Source: Streptomyces caeruleatus
GTDB taxonomy: Bacteria > Actinomycetota > Actinomycetes > Streptomycetales > Streptomycetaceae
Assembly: GCF_001514235.1 (NCBI RefSeq)
Contig: NZ_KQ948935.1
Coordinates: 186,001 to 250,000 of the forward strand
Reading direction: 5' to 3'
DNA: 64,000 nt
Part shown: piece after piece, positions 19,215 through 26,909 of the stretch
Position numbering within the stretch: position 1 is the first letter of the stretch
How the letters are laid out: every line of letters starts with the position of its first letter
The notes under the pieces: generated by a model
Database searches by the model: none
Told to the model about the DNA's origin: nothing
Seen by the model: only the letters and a program-made list of their open reading frames with translations
Translations under genes and position numbers: made by a program

Positions 19215-19730
19215 ATGCCCAACACTGAGCCGATGACGCAGCGTGTGGAGCTCGCCACCCTGAGGGACCGGCTGGCGGTCGACGGACTGATCACCGACTA
19301 CGCGGTGGCCGTGGACGACGGCGACTGGGAGTCGTACCGGAGCCTGTTCGCCCCCGACGGACGCGCGGACTACCGCTCGGCCGGCGGCATCGAGGGGGAC
19401 GCCGGGAGCGTCGCCGACTGGCTGGCCGAGAGCATGCGGCTGTTCTCGATGCGGCAGCACCTCATCGTCAACCGCAGGGTCCGCTTCGGGCTCCTGGAGC
19501 AGGACACCGGCGACACCGCCCGCGTCCAGGCCGACTACATCAACCCGATGCGGTTCGCCCAGAACGGCGAGGGCTCCTCCGACGGCTCCCTTGCCCCCGA
19601 CTTCGTGTGCGGCGGCCGCTACGCCTTCGCGCTGCTGCGCACGGACACCGGATGGCGGCTGCGCGAGGTGGTGGTCCAGGAGAAATGGCGCCGGCTGCCC
19701 GAACGGACCACGCCGGCGATGATCGACTGA
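19215..19730 (+). CDS. NTF2-like / SnoaL-fold protein
   Basis: A 171-residue soluble protein of the NTF2-like superfamily, whose members are small alpha+beta barrels acting as isomerases, dehydratases or binding proteins. Family features are the N-terminal helix (RLAVDGLITDYAVAVDDGDW), the SLFAPDGRADYRSAGG turn, HLIVNRRVRF and the C-terminal GWRLREVVVQEKWRR strands. Starts at 19215 (MPNTEP) or 19233 (MTQRVE) are both possible; neither has a clear RBS. It precedes lnt by 81 bases on the same strand, though no functional link is evident. Confidence 0.8.
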   Translation: MPNTEPMTQRVELATLRDRLAVDGLITDYAVAVDDGDWESYRSLFAPDGRADYRSAGGIEGDAGSVADWLAESMRLFSMRQHLIVNRRVRFGLLEQDTGDTARVQADYINPMRFAQNGEGSSDGSLAPDFVCGGRYAFALLRTDTGWRLREVVVQEKWRRLPERTTPAMID

Positions 19731-19811
19731 GCGGCGTCCGGTCCCGGCCCCGCTGTCCCGTTGTCAGTGCCTGTGAGCACACTGGGAGCACCACGGGGTA
19801 GGAGGTGATGC

Positions 19812-21374
19812 ATGAAGACGATCAGCCACTGGCTCACCTCCCCGTGGCGCCGCGCGGTCGCCGCCGCCCTGGCCGGGGCGCTGCCCGTGCTCGCCTTCCC
19901 CGAGCCGTCGTGGTGGTGGTTCGCGTACGTCGCCCTGGTCCCCTGGATGGCGCTGCTGCGCTCCGCGCCGACCGGCAGGCGGGCGCTGTACGACGGCTGG
20001 TGGGGCGGCTTCGGTTTCATGCTGGCGATGCACCACTGGCTGCTGCCCAACCTCCATGTGTTCACGTTCGTCATCGCCGCCCTGCTCGGTGCCCTGTGGG
20101 CGCCCTGGGGCTGGCTGGTGCGCCGCTTCCTGCCCGCGCGGCCGTCCCCGGGGCGCATAGCGGCGGCCCTCGTGGTCCTGCCGTCCGGCTGGCTGCTGAT
20201 CGAGCTCGTCCGCTCCTGGCAGGGGCTGGGCGGGCCGTGGGGTGTGCTGGGCTCCAGCCAGTGGGAGGTGGAGTTCGCACTGCGGCTCGCCTCGGTGGGC
20301 GGGGTGTGGCTGATCAGCTTCCTGGTGGTGGCCGTCAATGTCGCGGTCGCCGTGCTGGTGGCGGTGCGCCGGTGCCGGGTCGCCGCGGTGGCCGGTCTCG
20401 TGGCCGCCGCCGTCGCCGCGTCGGCCGCCTGGGTGTGGTCCCCGCGCCCCGACGTCACGGACCGGGTCCGGATAGCCGTCGTGCAGCCGGGTGTCGTGGA
20501 GGGCACGGGCGCGCCCGACCGGCGGTTCGACCGGGAGGAGCAGCTCACCCGCGAGCTGGCCGGCCAGGGCGCCGACCTGGTCGTCTGGGGCGAGAGCAGC
20601 GTCGGCTACGACCTGGACGACCGGCCCGACTTCGCCCGGCGCCTCGCGGCACTGTCCCGGGAGACGGGGGCGAACATCCTGGTCAACGTGGACGCGCGCC
20701 GCTCCGACAAGCCCGGCATCTACAAGAGCTCGATCCTCGTCGGCCCGGACGGCCCGACCGGCGCCCGCTACGACAAGATGCGGCTGGTGCCCTTCGGGGA
20801 GTACATACCTGCCCGCTCCCTGCTGGGCTGGGCCACCTCCGTGGGCAAGGCGGCGGCCGAGGACCGCAGGCGCGGCACCGAACAGGTGGTGATGAACGCC
20901 GGGCACGGGCTGCGGATCGGCCCGATGGTCTGCTTCGAGTCCGCGTTCTCCGACATGAGCCGCAACCTCGTCGACCACGGCGCGCAGATCCTGATCGCCC
21001 AGTCGGCCACGTCGACGTTCCAGCAGAGCTGGGCCCCCGAGCAGCACGCCTCGCTCGCCGCGCTGCGCGCCGCCGAGACCGGCCGGCCGATGGTGCACGC
21101 GACCCTGACCGGCGTCTCCGCCGTGTACGGCCCGAGCGGGCAGCGCGTCGGTTCCTGGCTCGGCACGGACGCGAGCACGAGCGCGGTCTTCGAGGTGCCG
21201 TTGGCCGAAGGTGTCACGCCGTACGTCCGCTTCGGCGAGTGGCCGGTGTACGCGGCTCTGCTGATCATGGCCGTCTGGGGCGCGACCGAGAGCCTGCGGA
21301 CCCGGCGCCTACGACTGAGGCGGCGGCCCGCTCCGGAACCGCGCGAACACCCCGCTCACACCACACACGGCTAG
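19812..21374 (+). CDS. lnt: Apolipoprotein N-acyltransferase
   Basis: A 520-residue membrane enzyme that adds the third acyl chain to the N-terminal Cys of lipoproteins. The ATG follows a near-perfect AGGAGGTGATGC. An N-terminal block of about six hydrophobic helices (residues 10-220) precedes a periplasmic-side nitrilase-like domain (residues ~225-480). All three catalytic residues are visible: Glu in LVVWGESS, Lys in YDKMRLVPFGEY, and Cys in MVCFESAFS. One more helix follows (PVYAALLIMAVWG). Length is typical. Two lipoproteins are encoded nearby (24912 and 28490), as expected for any Streptomyces segment. It runs convergently into the Gfo/Idh gene. Confidence 0.93.
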   Translation: MKTISHWLTSPWRRAVAAALAGALPVLAFPEPSWWWFAYVALVPWMALLRSAPTGRRALYDGWWGGFGFMLAMHHWLLPNLHVFTFVIAALLGALWAPWGWLVRRFLPARPSPGRIAAALVVLPSGWLLIELVRSWQGLGGPWGVLGSSQWEVEFALRLASVGGVWLISFLVVAVNVAVAVLVAVRRCRVAAVAGLVAAAVAASAAWVWSPRPDVTDRVRIAVVQPGVVEGTGAPDRRFDREEQLTRELAGQGADLVVWGESSVGYDLDDRPDFARRLAALSRETGANILVNVDARRSDKPGIYKSSILVGPDGPTGARYDKMRLVPFGEYIPARSLLGWATSVGKAAAEDRRRGTEQVVMNAGHGLRIGPMVCFESAFSDMSRNLVDHGAQILIAQSATSTFQQSWAPEQHASLAALRAAETGRPMVHATLTGVSAVYGPSGQRVGSWLGTDASTSAVFEVPLAEGVTPYVRFGEWPVYAALLIMAVWGATESLRTRRLRLRRRPAPEPREHPAHTTHG

Positions 21375-21415
21375 CCGGCCCGCGACGGACACTGAAACCG
21401 GACCGGCGCGGCGGC

Positions 21416-22321
21416 TCAGGCGGCCCGGTCCTCGACCGCCCGGACGACCCGCTCGCACAACTCGTGCGTCGCCAGCGCGTCCCGGGCGCTGAGCACCTTG
21501 CCCGCGCGCACGGCGTCGAGGAAGGCCAGCACCACCTGCTCGATACCGCGCTGCCGCGCCACCGGCACCCAGTCACCGCGCCGCCGAACCGTCGGCTGGC
21601 CCTTGTGGTCGACGACCTCGGCGAGGTTGAGGACCTGGCGCTTGGTGTCCTGTCCGGACACCTCCAGGATCTCCTCGGCCGAGCCGCTGAGCCGGTTCAT
21701 CACACCGAGCGCGGTGAAGCCGTCCCCGGCGAGCTGGAGCACGACATGGTGCAGCAGACCGCTCTCGACACGGGCGCGCACGGTCACGTCGACGACCGGG
21801 CCGGGCACGAGGAAGCGCAGCGTGTCGACGACGTGGATGAAGTCGTCCAGGATCATCGAGCGCGGCTCTTCCGGCAGCCCGATCCGGTTCTTCTGCATGA
21901 GGATCAGCTCGCGCGGATGGTCCGCGCACTGTGCGTATCCGGGCGCGTAACGCCGGTTGAAGCCGACGGCGAGGCTCACGTTCCGCCGCTCCGCGAGCGC
22001 CACCAGCCGCTCGGACTCGGCGAGTTGATAGGCGAGCGGCTTGTCGACGTACGTCGGCACGCCCGCCTCCAGCAGCCGGGTCACGATCTCCGGGTGCGCG
22101 ACGGTGGGCGCGTGCACGAACGCGGCGTCGAGGCCCTGCGCGAGGAGCGATTCGAGGTCGGTGTGCCGCTGCTCGGCCGGGAGGTGGAGGGTGTCGGCGA
22201 CCCGGGCGAGCGTGGCGGGCGTACGGGTCTGCAGATGCAGTTCGACCCCGGGCTGGACACCGAGCACCGGAAGGTAGGCCTTCTGCGCGATGTCACCGAG
22301 TCCGATGCAGCCGACCTTCAC
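21416..22321 (-). CDS. Gfo/Idh/MocA family NAD(P)-dependent oxidoreductase
   Basis: A 301-residue Rossmann enzyme that oxidises or reduces sugars or related alcohols. The GTG at 22321 with GGAGAG upstream gives the canonical start VKVGCIGLGDIA containing the GxGxxA-type nucleotide loop; an upstream extension lacks homology. The catalytic Lys motif appears as VDKPLA, the variant of EKPxA, and the substrate-side His/Asp region includes ILDDFIHVVDTLRF. It is slightly shorter than the usual 330-350 residues. It lies 13 bases after the FAD monooxygenase stop on the same strand, so the two probably form an operon controlled by the divergent TetR gene. Confidence 0.88.
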   Translation of the reverse strand: MKVGCIGLGDIAQKAYLPVLGVQPGVELHLQTRTPATLARVADTLHLPAEQRHTDLESLLAQGLDAAFVHAPTVAHPEIVTRLLEAGVPTYVDKPLAYQLAESERLVALAERRNVSLAVGFNRRYAPGYAQCADHPRELILMQKNRIGLPEEPRSMILDDFIHVVDTLRFLVPGPVVDVTVRARVESGLLHHVVLQLAGDGFTALGVMNRLSGSAEEILEVSGQDTKRQVLNLAEVVDHKGQPTVRRRGDWVPVARQRGIEQVVLAFLDAVRAGKVLSARDALATHELCERVVRAVEDRAA

Positions 22322-22334
22322 GGGGTGCTCTCCT

Positions 22335-23519
22335 CTAGTGGTTGCCTGCCGGGGTCTGCCTGGAAGCATACGGCCGCTGTGGCGGCCGCCAGCCGGCGAT
22401 GCTCTCGAAGCCGCGCAGGAACAGCGTGGGCGCGACCTTGGACAGGGCGGCGAGCGTCGTGTTCCGTGCGGCGATCCCGGCGCTGTTGGTCATCAGGTTG
22501 AGGCGGGCGACCTTGACGGCCTGCCGGGCGACGGCGGTCGTACGCGGGAGGCGGGCCGCCGTGTAGGCGGCGAGGTCGTCGCAGTGGTGGGCGAGGACAA
22601 CCGCGTCCTCGATGGCCTGGTTGCCCCCCTGCCCGAGCGTGGGCGGCATGGCGTGCGCGGCGTCTCCGACCAGGGCGACCCGGCCGCGGTGGTGGGCGGG
22701 CAGCGGCTCGGCGATGTGGTGGACGTCGTGGCGCAGCACGTCCTCGGGGCGGGCGGCGGCGAGGATCGCGGGGATCGGGTCGTGCCAGTCGCCGTAGCGG
22801 CGCAGCAGTTCGGCCTTCTCGTCGTCGGGGGCGTGCTCCGCGGCGGGCGTGATCGCCGCGGCGTAGGCGTAGACCCGGCCGTCCTTGAGCGGGTGGGAGC
22901 CCCAGATGCGGCCCGGTCCCCAGGTCTCGTGCGAGGCGAACCGCGCGCCGGGCACCGGGATCACGACCCGCCAGGTGGTGAACCCTGAGTAGACGGCGCC
23001 GGGGTGGTCCGGGAAGAGCACCGGGCGTACGGCGGACCGGATGCCGTCGGCGGCCACCACGAGGTCGGCCTCCAGGTCGCCGTCCGGTGTGCCGACCCGC
23101 GCCGGGCGGTCGGCGTCTCCCGGGTCGGCGACGGTCGCGGCGACCCCGGTGCGGACGGCCTGGGGCGGCAGCAGTGCGGCGAGGCTGTTGAGGAGGGTGG
23201 CCCGGTGGAGGAGGACGAGCGGGCCGCCGAAGCGCGCGGCCACCGCGGCGGCGTCCGTGCGGGAGAGCCACCGCCCGGACGCAGTGCGCAGCCCTACGTC
23301 GCCCTGCCAGGCGGCCAGGGCGCGGATCTCGTCGCCGAGCCCGATGACGTCCAGTGCGCGCAGGGAGTTGGGCGCGAGGGAGATGGCCGCGCCGACCGGC
23401 TCCAGGGAGGGGGCCCGCTCCAGGACGGTGACGCCCCAGCCGCCCCGGTGCAGTGCGGCGGCCGCGGTCAGGCCTCCGATGCCGCCGCCGATCACGACGG
23501 CCCGCCTCGACTGTGCCAT
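22335..23519 (-). CDS. FAD-dependent aromatic-type monooxygenase
   Basis: A 394-residue flavoprotein hydroxylase of the salicylate/PHBH group. It shows the dinucleotide motif VVIGGGIGGLTAA at the N-terminus, the ADGIRSAVRP (DG) motif near residue 155, and RVALVGDAAHAMPPTLGQGG (GD motif) near residue 285. These bind FAD and NAD(P)H and hydroxylate small aromatic or quinone-like substrates using O2; the substrate is unknown. The ATG has GGAGGAG-type sequence just upstream. It is first in the leftward two-gene operon and is transcribed away from the TetR regulator, which suggests induction by its substrate. Confidence 0.9.
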   Translation of the reverse strand: MAQSRRAVVIGGGIGGLTAAAALHRGGWGVTVLERAPSLEPVGAAISLAPNSLRALDVIGLGDEIRALAAWQGDVGLRTASGRWLSRTDAAAVAARFGGPLVLLHRATLLNSLAALLPPQAVRTGVAATVADPGDADRPARVGTPDGDLEADLVVAADGIRSAVRPVLFPDHPGAVYSGFTTWRVVIPVPGARFASHETWGPGRIWGSHPLKDGRVYAYAAAITPAAEHAPDDEKAELLRRYGDWHDPIPAILAAARPEDVLRHDVHHIAEPLPAHHRGRVALVGDAAHAMPPTLGQGGNQAIEDAVVLAHHCDDLAAYTAARLPRTTAVARQAVKVARLNLMTNSAGIAARNTTLAALSKVAPTLFLRGFESIAGWRPPQRPYASRQTPAGNH

Positions 23520-23558
23520 GGCTCCTCCTGACGACTCGCGCCGTGGACGACTGGCGAA

Positions 23559-23605
23559 ACTACAGCTGTAGTGTCGCGCTGCCTCGACCGTACTACAGAC
23601 GTAGT
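23559..23605. promoter_or_regulatory. Paired palindromic operators for the TetR-type regulator
   Basis: ACTACAGCTGTAGT (23559-23572) is a perfect 14-bp palindrome. A second copy, ACTACAGACGTAGT (23592-23605), keeps both half-sites (ACTAC...GTAGT). They are 33 bp apart centre to centre, about three helical turns, and lie between the divergent monooxygenase and TetR starts. This is the classic layout for a repressor controlling both its own gene and the adjacent operon. Confidence 0.85.
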
Positions 23606-23626
23606 GCGACGGGTAGGTTGATCCGC

Positions 23627-24244
23627 ATGTCCGTACGCACCCCGAGCGCCGCCCCGCGCGCCGATCTCGTCGCCGACACCGCCCTCGCCCTGCTCGCCGA
23701 ACGCGGAATGCGCGGGCTCACACACCGGGCGGTCGACGAGGCGGCCGGGCTGGCGCAGGGGTCGACGTCCAATGTGGCGCGCACCCGGCAGGCGCTGCTG
23801 GAGCTGGCGGTGCGCCGGCTCGCGGAGCGTGAGGCGCGGGTGCTGGCGCTGGAGGAGATGCCCGATCCGCGCGGCGGCCTCGGCCCCCTGGCCGACGGCC
23901 TGGCCCTGGCGACGCACCGCGCCCTGACCCGCAACCGCGAGCTGACGCTCGCCCGCTACGAACTGGCCCTGGAGGCCACGCGCCGCCCCGAGCTGCGCGC
24001 CTACTTCGACGCGACGGGCGCCCGCTTCCGCGACCAGCTCACCACTCTGCTGACGGCGGCGGGCTCCACGGACCCGGCCCGGCATGTGCTGTCCCTGGTC
24101 GCCTGGGCGGACGGACTGATGTTCAGCTGTGTCGCCGGGTCGTTCAGCTCGGAGGTGCCGAGCCTGACAGAGGTGCGGGCGGGCCTGCGCGAACTGCTCG
24201 ACGGGATGTTCGGCCAGGGCGCGCCCGGCACCGGCCGACCGTAA
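23627..24244 (+). CDS. TetR/AcrR family transcriptional repressor
   Basis: A 205-residue regulator. The N-terminal DNA-binding domain covers residues ~10-55 (LVADTALALLAERGMRGLTH, then VDEAAGLAQGSTSNVARTRQ as the recognition region with the family's GSTSNYF-like turn altered to GSTSNVA). The rest is the helical ligand-binding/dimer domain. The ATG at 23627 is chosen because the helix-turn-helix begins about ten residues later; an in-frame extension upstream would cross the operators. It is divergent from the monooxygenase operon and probably represses both directions via the two ACTAC...GTAGT sites. Confidence 0.9.
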   Translation: MSVRTPSAAPRADLVADTALALLAERGMRGLTHRAVDEAAGLAQGSTSNVARTRQALLELAVRRLAEREARVLALEEMPDPRGGLGPLADGLALATHRALTRNRELTLARYELALEATRRPELRAYFDATGARFRDQLTTLLTAAGSTDPARHVLSLVAWADGLMFSCVAGSFSSEVPSLTEVRAGLRELLDGMFGQGAPGTGRP

Positions 24245-24286
24245 AACCCCTCGTGAACCGCCCCGGGTTGCGCGACGATGCGGTTC

Positions 24287-24799
24287 ATGACAATCGAACG
24301 CCATGAGCCGTCCACCACCGCCGACGAGCGCACGATGCTGGAGGGCTGGCTGGACTACCACCGGCAGACCCTCGCCTGGAAGTGCGAAGGCCTGACCGAC
24401 GCCCAGCTCAGGACCGCCTCCGTGGAGCCGTCGGAGCTGACGCTGATGGGACTGGTGCGGCACATGGCGGAGGTGGAGCGCGGCTGGTTCTGCCAGGTGC
24501 TCATGGACGAGGACCCGGGCCCGATCTATTTCTCCGAGGAGGACCCGGACGGCGAGTTCCACCTCACCGAGGCGGACACCTGGGAGGAGGCCCACGCCAC
24601 CTGGCAGGCCGAGATCGACACGGCCCGGCGCAACGCGGCCGGCTTCGGCCTGGACGACCTCTCCAAGGGCAGGAGCCGACGCAGCGGCGAGCAGTTCAAC
24701 CTGCGCTGGATCCTCACCCACATGATCGAGGAGTACGCCCGCCACAACGGCCACGCCGACCTGGTCCGCGAACGCGTCGACGGCGCCACCGGCGACTGA
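24287..24799 (+). CDS. DinB-like (DUF664) protein
   Basis: A 170-residue four-helix-bundle protein of the DinB/YfiT superfamily, often metal-dependent thiol transferases using mycothiol or bacillithiol in actinobacteria. The metal-site histidines are visible as LVRHMAEVE (helix 2) and LTHMIEEYARHNGHADL (helix 4), matching the H...HxxxH layout. ATG at 24287 (MTIERHEP) is preferred, with ATG at 24278 (MRF) as an alternative; neither has a clear RBS. It stands alone and ends before a hairpin. The substrate is unknown. Confidence 0.85.
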   Translation: MTIERHEPSTTADERTMLEGWLDYHRQTLAWKCEGLTDAQLRTASVEPSELTLMGLVRHMAEVERGWFCQVLMDEDPGPIYFSEEDPDGEFHLTEADTWEEAHATWQAEIDTARRNAAGFGLDDLSKGRSRRSGEQFNLRWILTHMIEEYARHNGHADLVRERVDGATGD

Positions 24800-24824
24800 C
24801 GTCAGCGGCGACGGGGGCACACCG

Positions 24825-24855
24825 TCCGTACGGGGTCAGAGATCACCCGTACGGA
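24825..24855. terminator. 10-bp stem hairpin after the DinB-like gene
   Basis: TCCGTACGGG (24825-24834) pairs perfectly with CCCGTACGGA (24846-24855) around an 11-base loop, 26 bases after the DinB-like stop and before the lipoprotein start. Confidence 0.6.
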
Positions 24856-24911
24856 GCAACGTCACCTTCTCCCCTGCCCCAACGGCCTTCGGAACCAGCA
24901 GAGTTGCGCGC

Positions 24912-25433
24912 GTGCATCGAACGACGACCACCGCAACGCTCCTGGTCACCATGGCCGTCTCGGCCCTCGCGGGCTGTACGACGGTCGAGTACCCGCCGCC
25001 GTCCGGTGGGCCGGCGGTACCGTCCCAGCCTCCGGCGCCGCGACCGAGCGGGTCCATGGAACCCGAGGTCGTGCAGGCGCCGGCCCGCGAGGCCCTGACG
25101 CTCATCGAGACGTCCCCCCGCCCGACCCCGACGACGTCCGCCGCACGGCCCACGTCCCCCACCGCGCCGACCCCCACGCCCCCGGCCCCCCGCGCGCACC
25201 CCCACCCCCGGCCCGAGCACCGGGAACCCCGCCACCCGGGCCCCGAACGCCCCGAACGGCCGCGCGTCGAGGTCCCCGACGTGTCGGAGTCCGTCCGCAA
25301 GGGCGTCCCGGGGAACCCGGGGAGCACAGGAAACCCGGGGCAGGCGGATGTCTGCTCGCTGGGGAAGAAGTACGGCGGCTGGAGGCCGGACAGCCCGGAG
25401 TCGAAGATCTGCGAGCAGACGTACGGCCATTGA
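24912..25433 (+). CDS. Proline-rich secreted lipoprotein
   Basis: A 173-residue predicted lipoprotein. The GTG start gives MHRTTTTATLLVTMAVSALA followed by the lipobox Cys (SALAGC), so it should be diacylated and anchored outside the membrane. Residues ~30-120 are an extended Pro/Thr/Arg-rich linker, then a compact tail with two Cys (VCSLGKKYGGW...KICEQTYGH) that could form a disulfide. No enzymatic family is recognised. Single gene, ended by a hairpin. Confidence 0.8.
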   Translation: MHRTTTTATLLVTMAVSALAGCTTVEYPPPSGGPAVPSQPPAPRPSGSMEPEVVQAPAREALTLIETSPRPTPTTSAARPTSPTAPTPTPPAPRAHPHPRPEHREPRHPGPERPERPRVEVPDVSESVRKGVPGNPGSTGNPGQADVCSLGKKYGGWRPDSPESKICEQTYGH

Positions 25434-25438
25434 GACGC

Positions 25439-25464
25439 GAGCGGGCTGCGCCCACAGCCCGCTC
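25439..25464. terminator. 10-bp stem hairpin between convergent genes
   Basis: GAGCGGGCTG (25439-25448) and CAGCCCGCTC (25455-25464) pair perfectly around 6 bases, directly after the lipoprotein stop and followed by a pyrimidine-rich run. It probably works for the lipoprotein and, from the other side, the TPR gene. Confidence 0.75.
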
Positions 25465-25515
25465 TCCCCCTTCCCCCGCCTCCGCCTCCGCCTTTGCCCA
25501 CCGCCCGCTCAGCGC

Positions 25516-25971
25516 CTAGGGCCCTTCCCCCAGGCGCACCTCCAGCCGCCGGATCTCCGCCCGCACCCCGTCCCCGTACCTGTCGTCCCCCAGCGCCCCC
25601 GCCGCTCCGCGCGCCCGGCGCAGATGAACGCGGGCGGCCTCGGCGCGGTCGAGCTTCATATAGTCGGCGGCCAGATTCAGATGCAGCGAGGGGTACAGCG
25701 CCCGTACGGCGAGCGCACCGCCCGCGCCCTCCGCCTCCGTCAACGCCCGCAGGTCCCAGGCCAGTTCGTCGGCGGGGTCGTCCTGGGTGTCGGCCAGATA
25801 GTGGGCCAGGGTGCAGCGGTGCACGGGGTCGCCGTCCTCACCGAGCTCTGTCCACAGCTCCAGCAGCCGGCGCCGGGCCTCCTCGCGGTCCCCCGCGTGG
25901 TGCAGCATGACGACCTGCCCGATCCGCGTCGGCACGGCCTCCGGTGCCGTCCGCTCCTGTCGCTCCGCCAC
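25516..25971 (-). CDS. Tetratricopeptide-like protein
   Basis: A 151-residue alpha-helical protein. The pattern fits TPR helices: GQVVMLHHAGDREEARRRLL, CTLAHYLADTQDDPADELAW, and LHLNLAADYMKLDRAEAARV, each with the A-x-x-x-G/A-D-x-x-x-A spacing. It probably mediates protein-protein contacts; no partner is evident. GTG at 25971 follows GAGGA with short spacing. It is convergent with the lipoprotein gene and lies beyond ung on the same strand, separated by about 135 bases. Confidence 0.78.
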   Translation of the reverse strand: MAERQERTAPEAVPTRIGQVVMLHHAGDREEARRRLLELWTELGEDGDPVHRCTLAHYLADTQDDPADELAWDLRALTEAEGAGGALAVRALYPSLHLNLAADYMKLDRAEAARVHLRRARGAAGALGDDRYGDGVRAEIRRLEVRLGEGP

Positions 25972-26106
25972 CGCGTCCTCCGGGCCCTCGTCGGCTGGTC
26001 CCCCTCCCGACGCTAACCGCCGTCACCGGCAATCCCGGTCAGGCGGCTCCGTACGCCACCGGGCCGGTCCGGCCGGAGGAAGGGCCGAGGACCGGCCCGG
26101 CGAGGG

Positions 26107-26790
26107 TCAGCCCAGGTCCGGGATCCGCCAGTCAATCGGCTCGTGGCCCTGTGCGGCCACCGCCTCGTCGATCTGCGTGAAGGGGCGGGACCCGAAGAAC
26201 TTCTTCGCCGACAGCGGGGAGGGGTGCGCGCCCTTGACCACCACATGCCGGGTCTCGTCGATGAGCGGGAGCTTCTTCTGGGCGTAGTTGCCCCACAGGA
26301 CGAACACCGCGGGGTCGGGCCGGTCGGCCACGGCCCGGATCACCGCGTCGGTGAACTTCTCCCAGCCCTTGCCCTTGTGCGAGTTGGCCTCGCCGGCACG
26401 GACCGTCAGCACCGCGTTGAGCAGCAGGACGCCCTGCTGGGCCCAGGGCATCAGATAGCCGTTGTCGGGGACGGGGAGGCCGAGCTCCTCCTTCATCTCC
26501 TTGTAGATGTTGCGCAGCGAAGGCGGCGTCTTCACCCCGGGGCGGACCGAGAAGCACAGGCCGTGGCCCTGGCCCTCGCCGTGGTAGGGGTCCTGGCCGA
26601 GGACCAGGACCTTCACCTCGTCGTACGGCGTCGCGTCCAGTGCGGCGAAGACCTCGTCGCGCGGCGGATAGACGGGACCCTTCGCCCGCTCCTCCTCGAC
26701 GAACTCCGTCAGCTCCTTGAAGTAGGGCTGCTGCAGTTCGTCGGCCAGAACCCCGCGCCAGGACTCGGGCAGCATGGCGATGTCGGTCAC
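26107..26790 (-). CDS. ung: Uracil-DNA glycosylase
   Basis: A 227-residue base-excision repair enzyme that removes uracil from DNA. The water-activating Asp lies in LVLGQDPYHGEGQ, the aromatic/Asn pocket in LLLNAVLTVR, and the DNA-intercalation loop with the catalytic His in GAHPSPLS. Length is normal for family 1 UDG. The GTG start has AAGGAAG about six bases upstream. Streptomyces usually carry two ung copies, so this may be one of a pair. It is transcribed alone between two hairpins. Confidence 0.97.
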   Translation of the reverse strand: MTDIAMLPESWRGVLADELQQPYFKELTEFVEEERAKGPVYPPRDEVFAALDATPYDEVKVLVLGQDPYHGEGQGHGLCFSVRPGVKTPPSLRNIYKEMKEELGLPVPDNGYLMPWAQQGVLLLNAVLTVRAGEANSHKGKGWEKFTDAVIRAVADRPDPAVFVLWGNYAQKKLPLIDETRHVVVKGAHPSPLSAKKFFGSRPFTQIDEAVAAQGHEPIDWRIPDLG

Positions 26791-26822
26791 GTCAACTTCC
26801 TTACGGTGTGCGGCGAACGGTG

Positions 26823-26849
26823 GGAGGTGACCGCGGGGCGGTCACCTCC
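26823..26849. terminator. 12-bp stem hairpin after the solute-binding protein gene
   Basis: GGAGGTGACCGC (26823-26834) and GCGGTCACCTCC (26838-26849) form a perfect stem with a GGG loop. It lies 60 bases beyond the stop of the leftward ABC solute-binding gene and just upstream of ung. Confidence 0.8.
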
Positions 26850-26909
26850 AGGCTTCAGAACCTACAGGCGACCACTGACAATCGCCCCGCCCACCGCACA
26901 TCCCGCCCG

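Noticed and set aside
19805..22501. Rightward 898-codon frame overlapping lnt and the Gfo/Idh gene
   Set aside because: Shadow of lnt in another frame, continuing antisense to the oxidoreductase.
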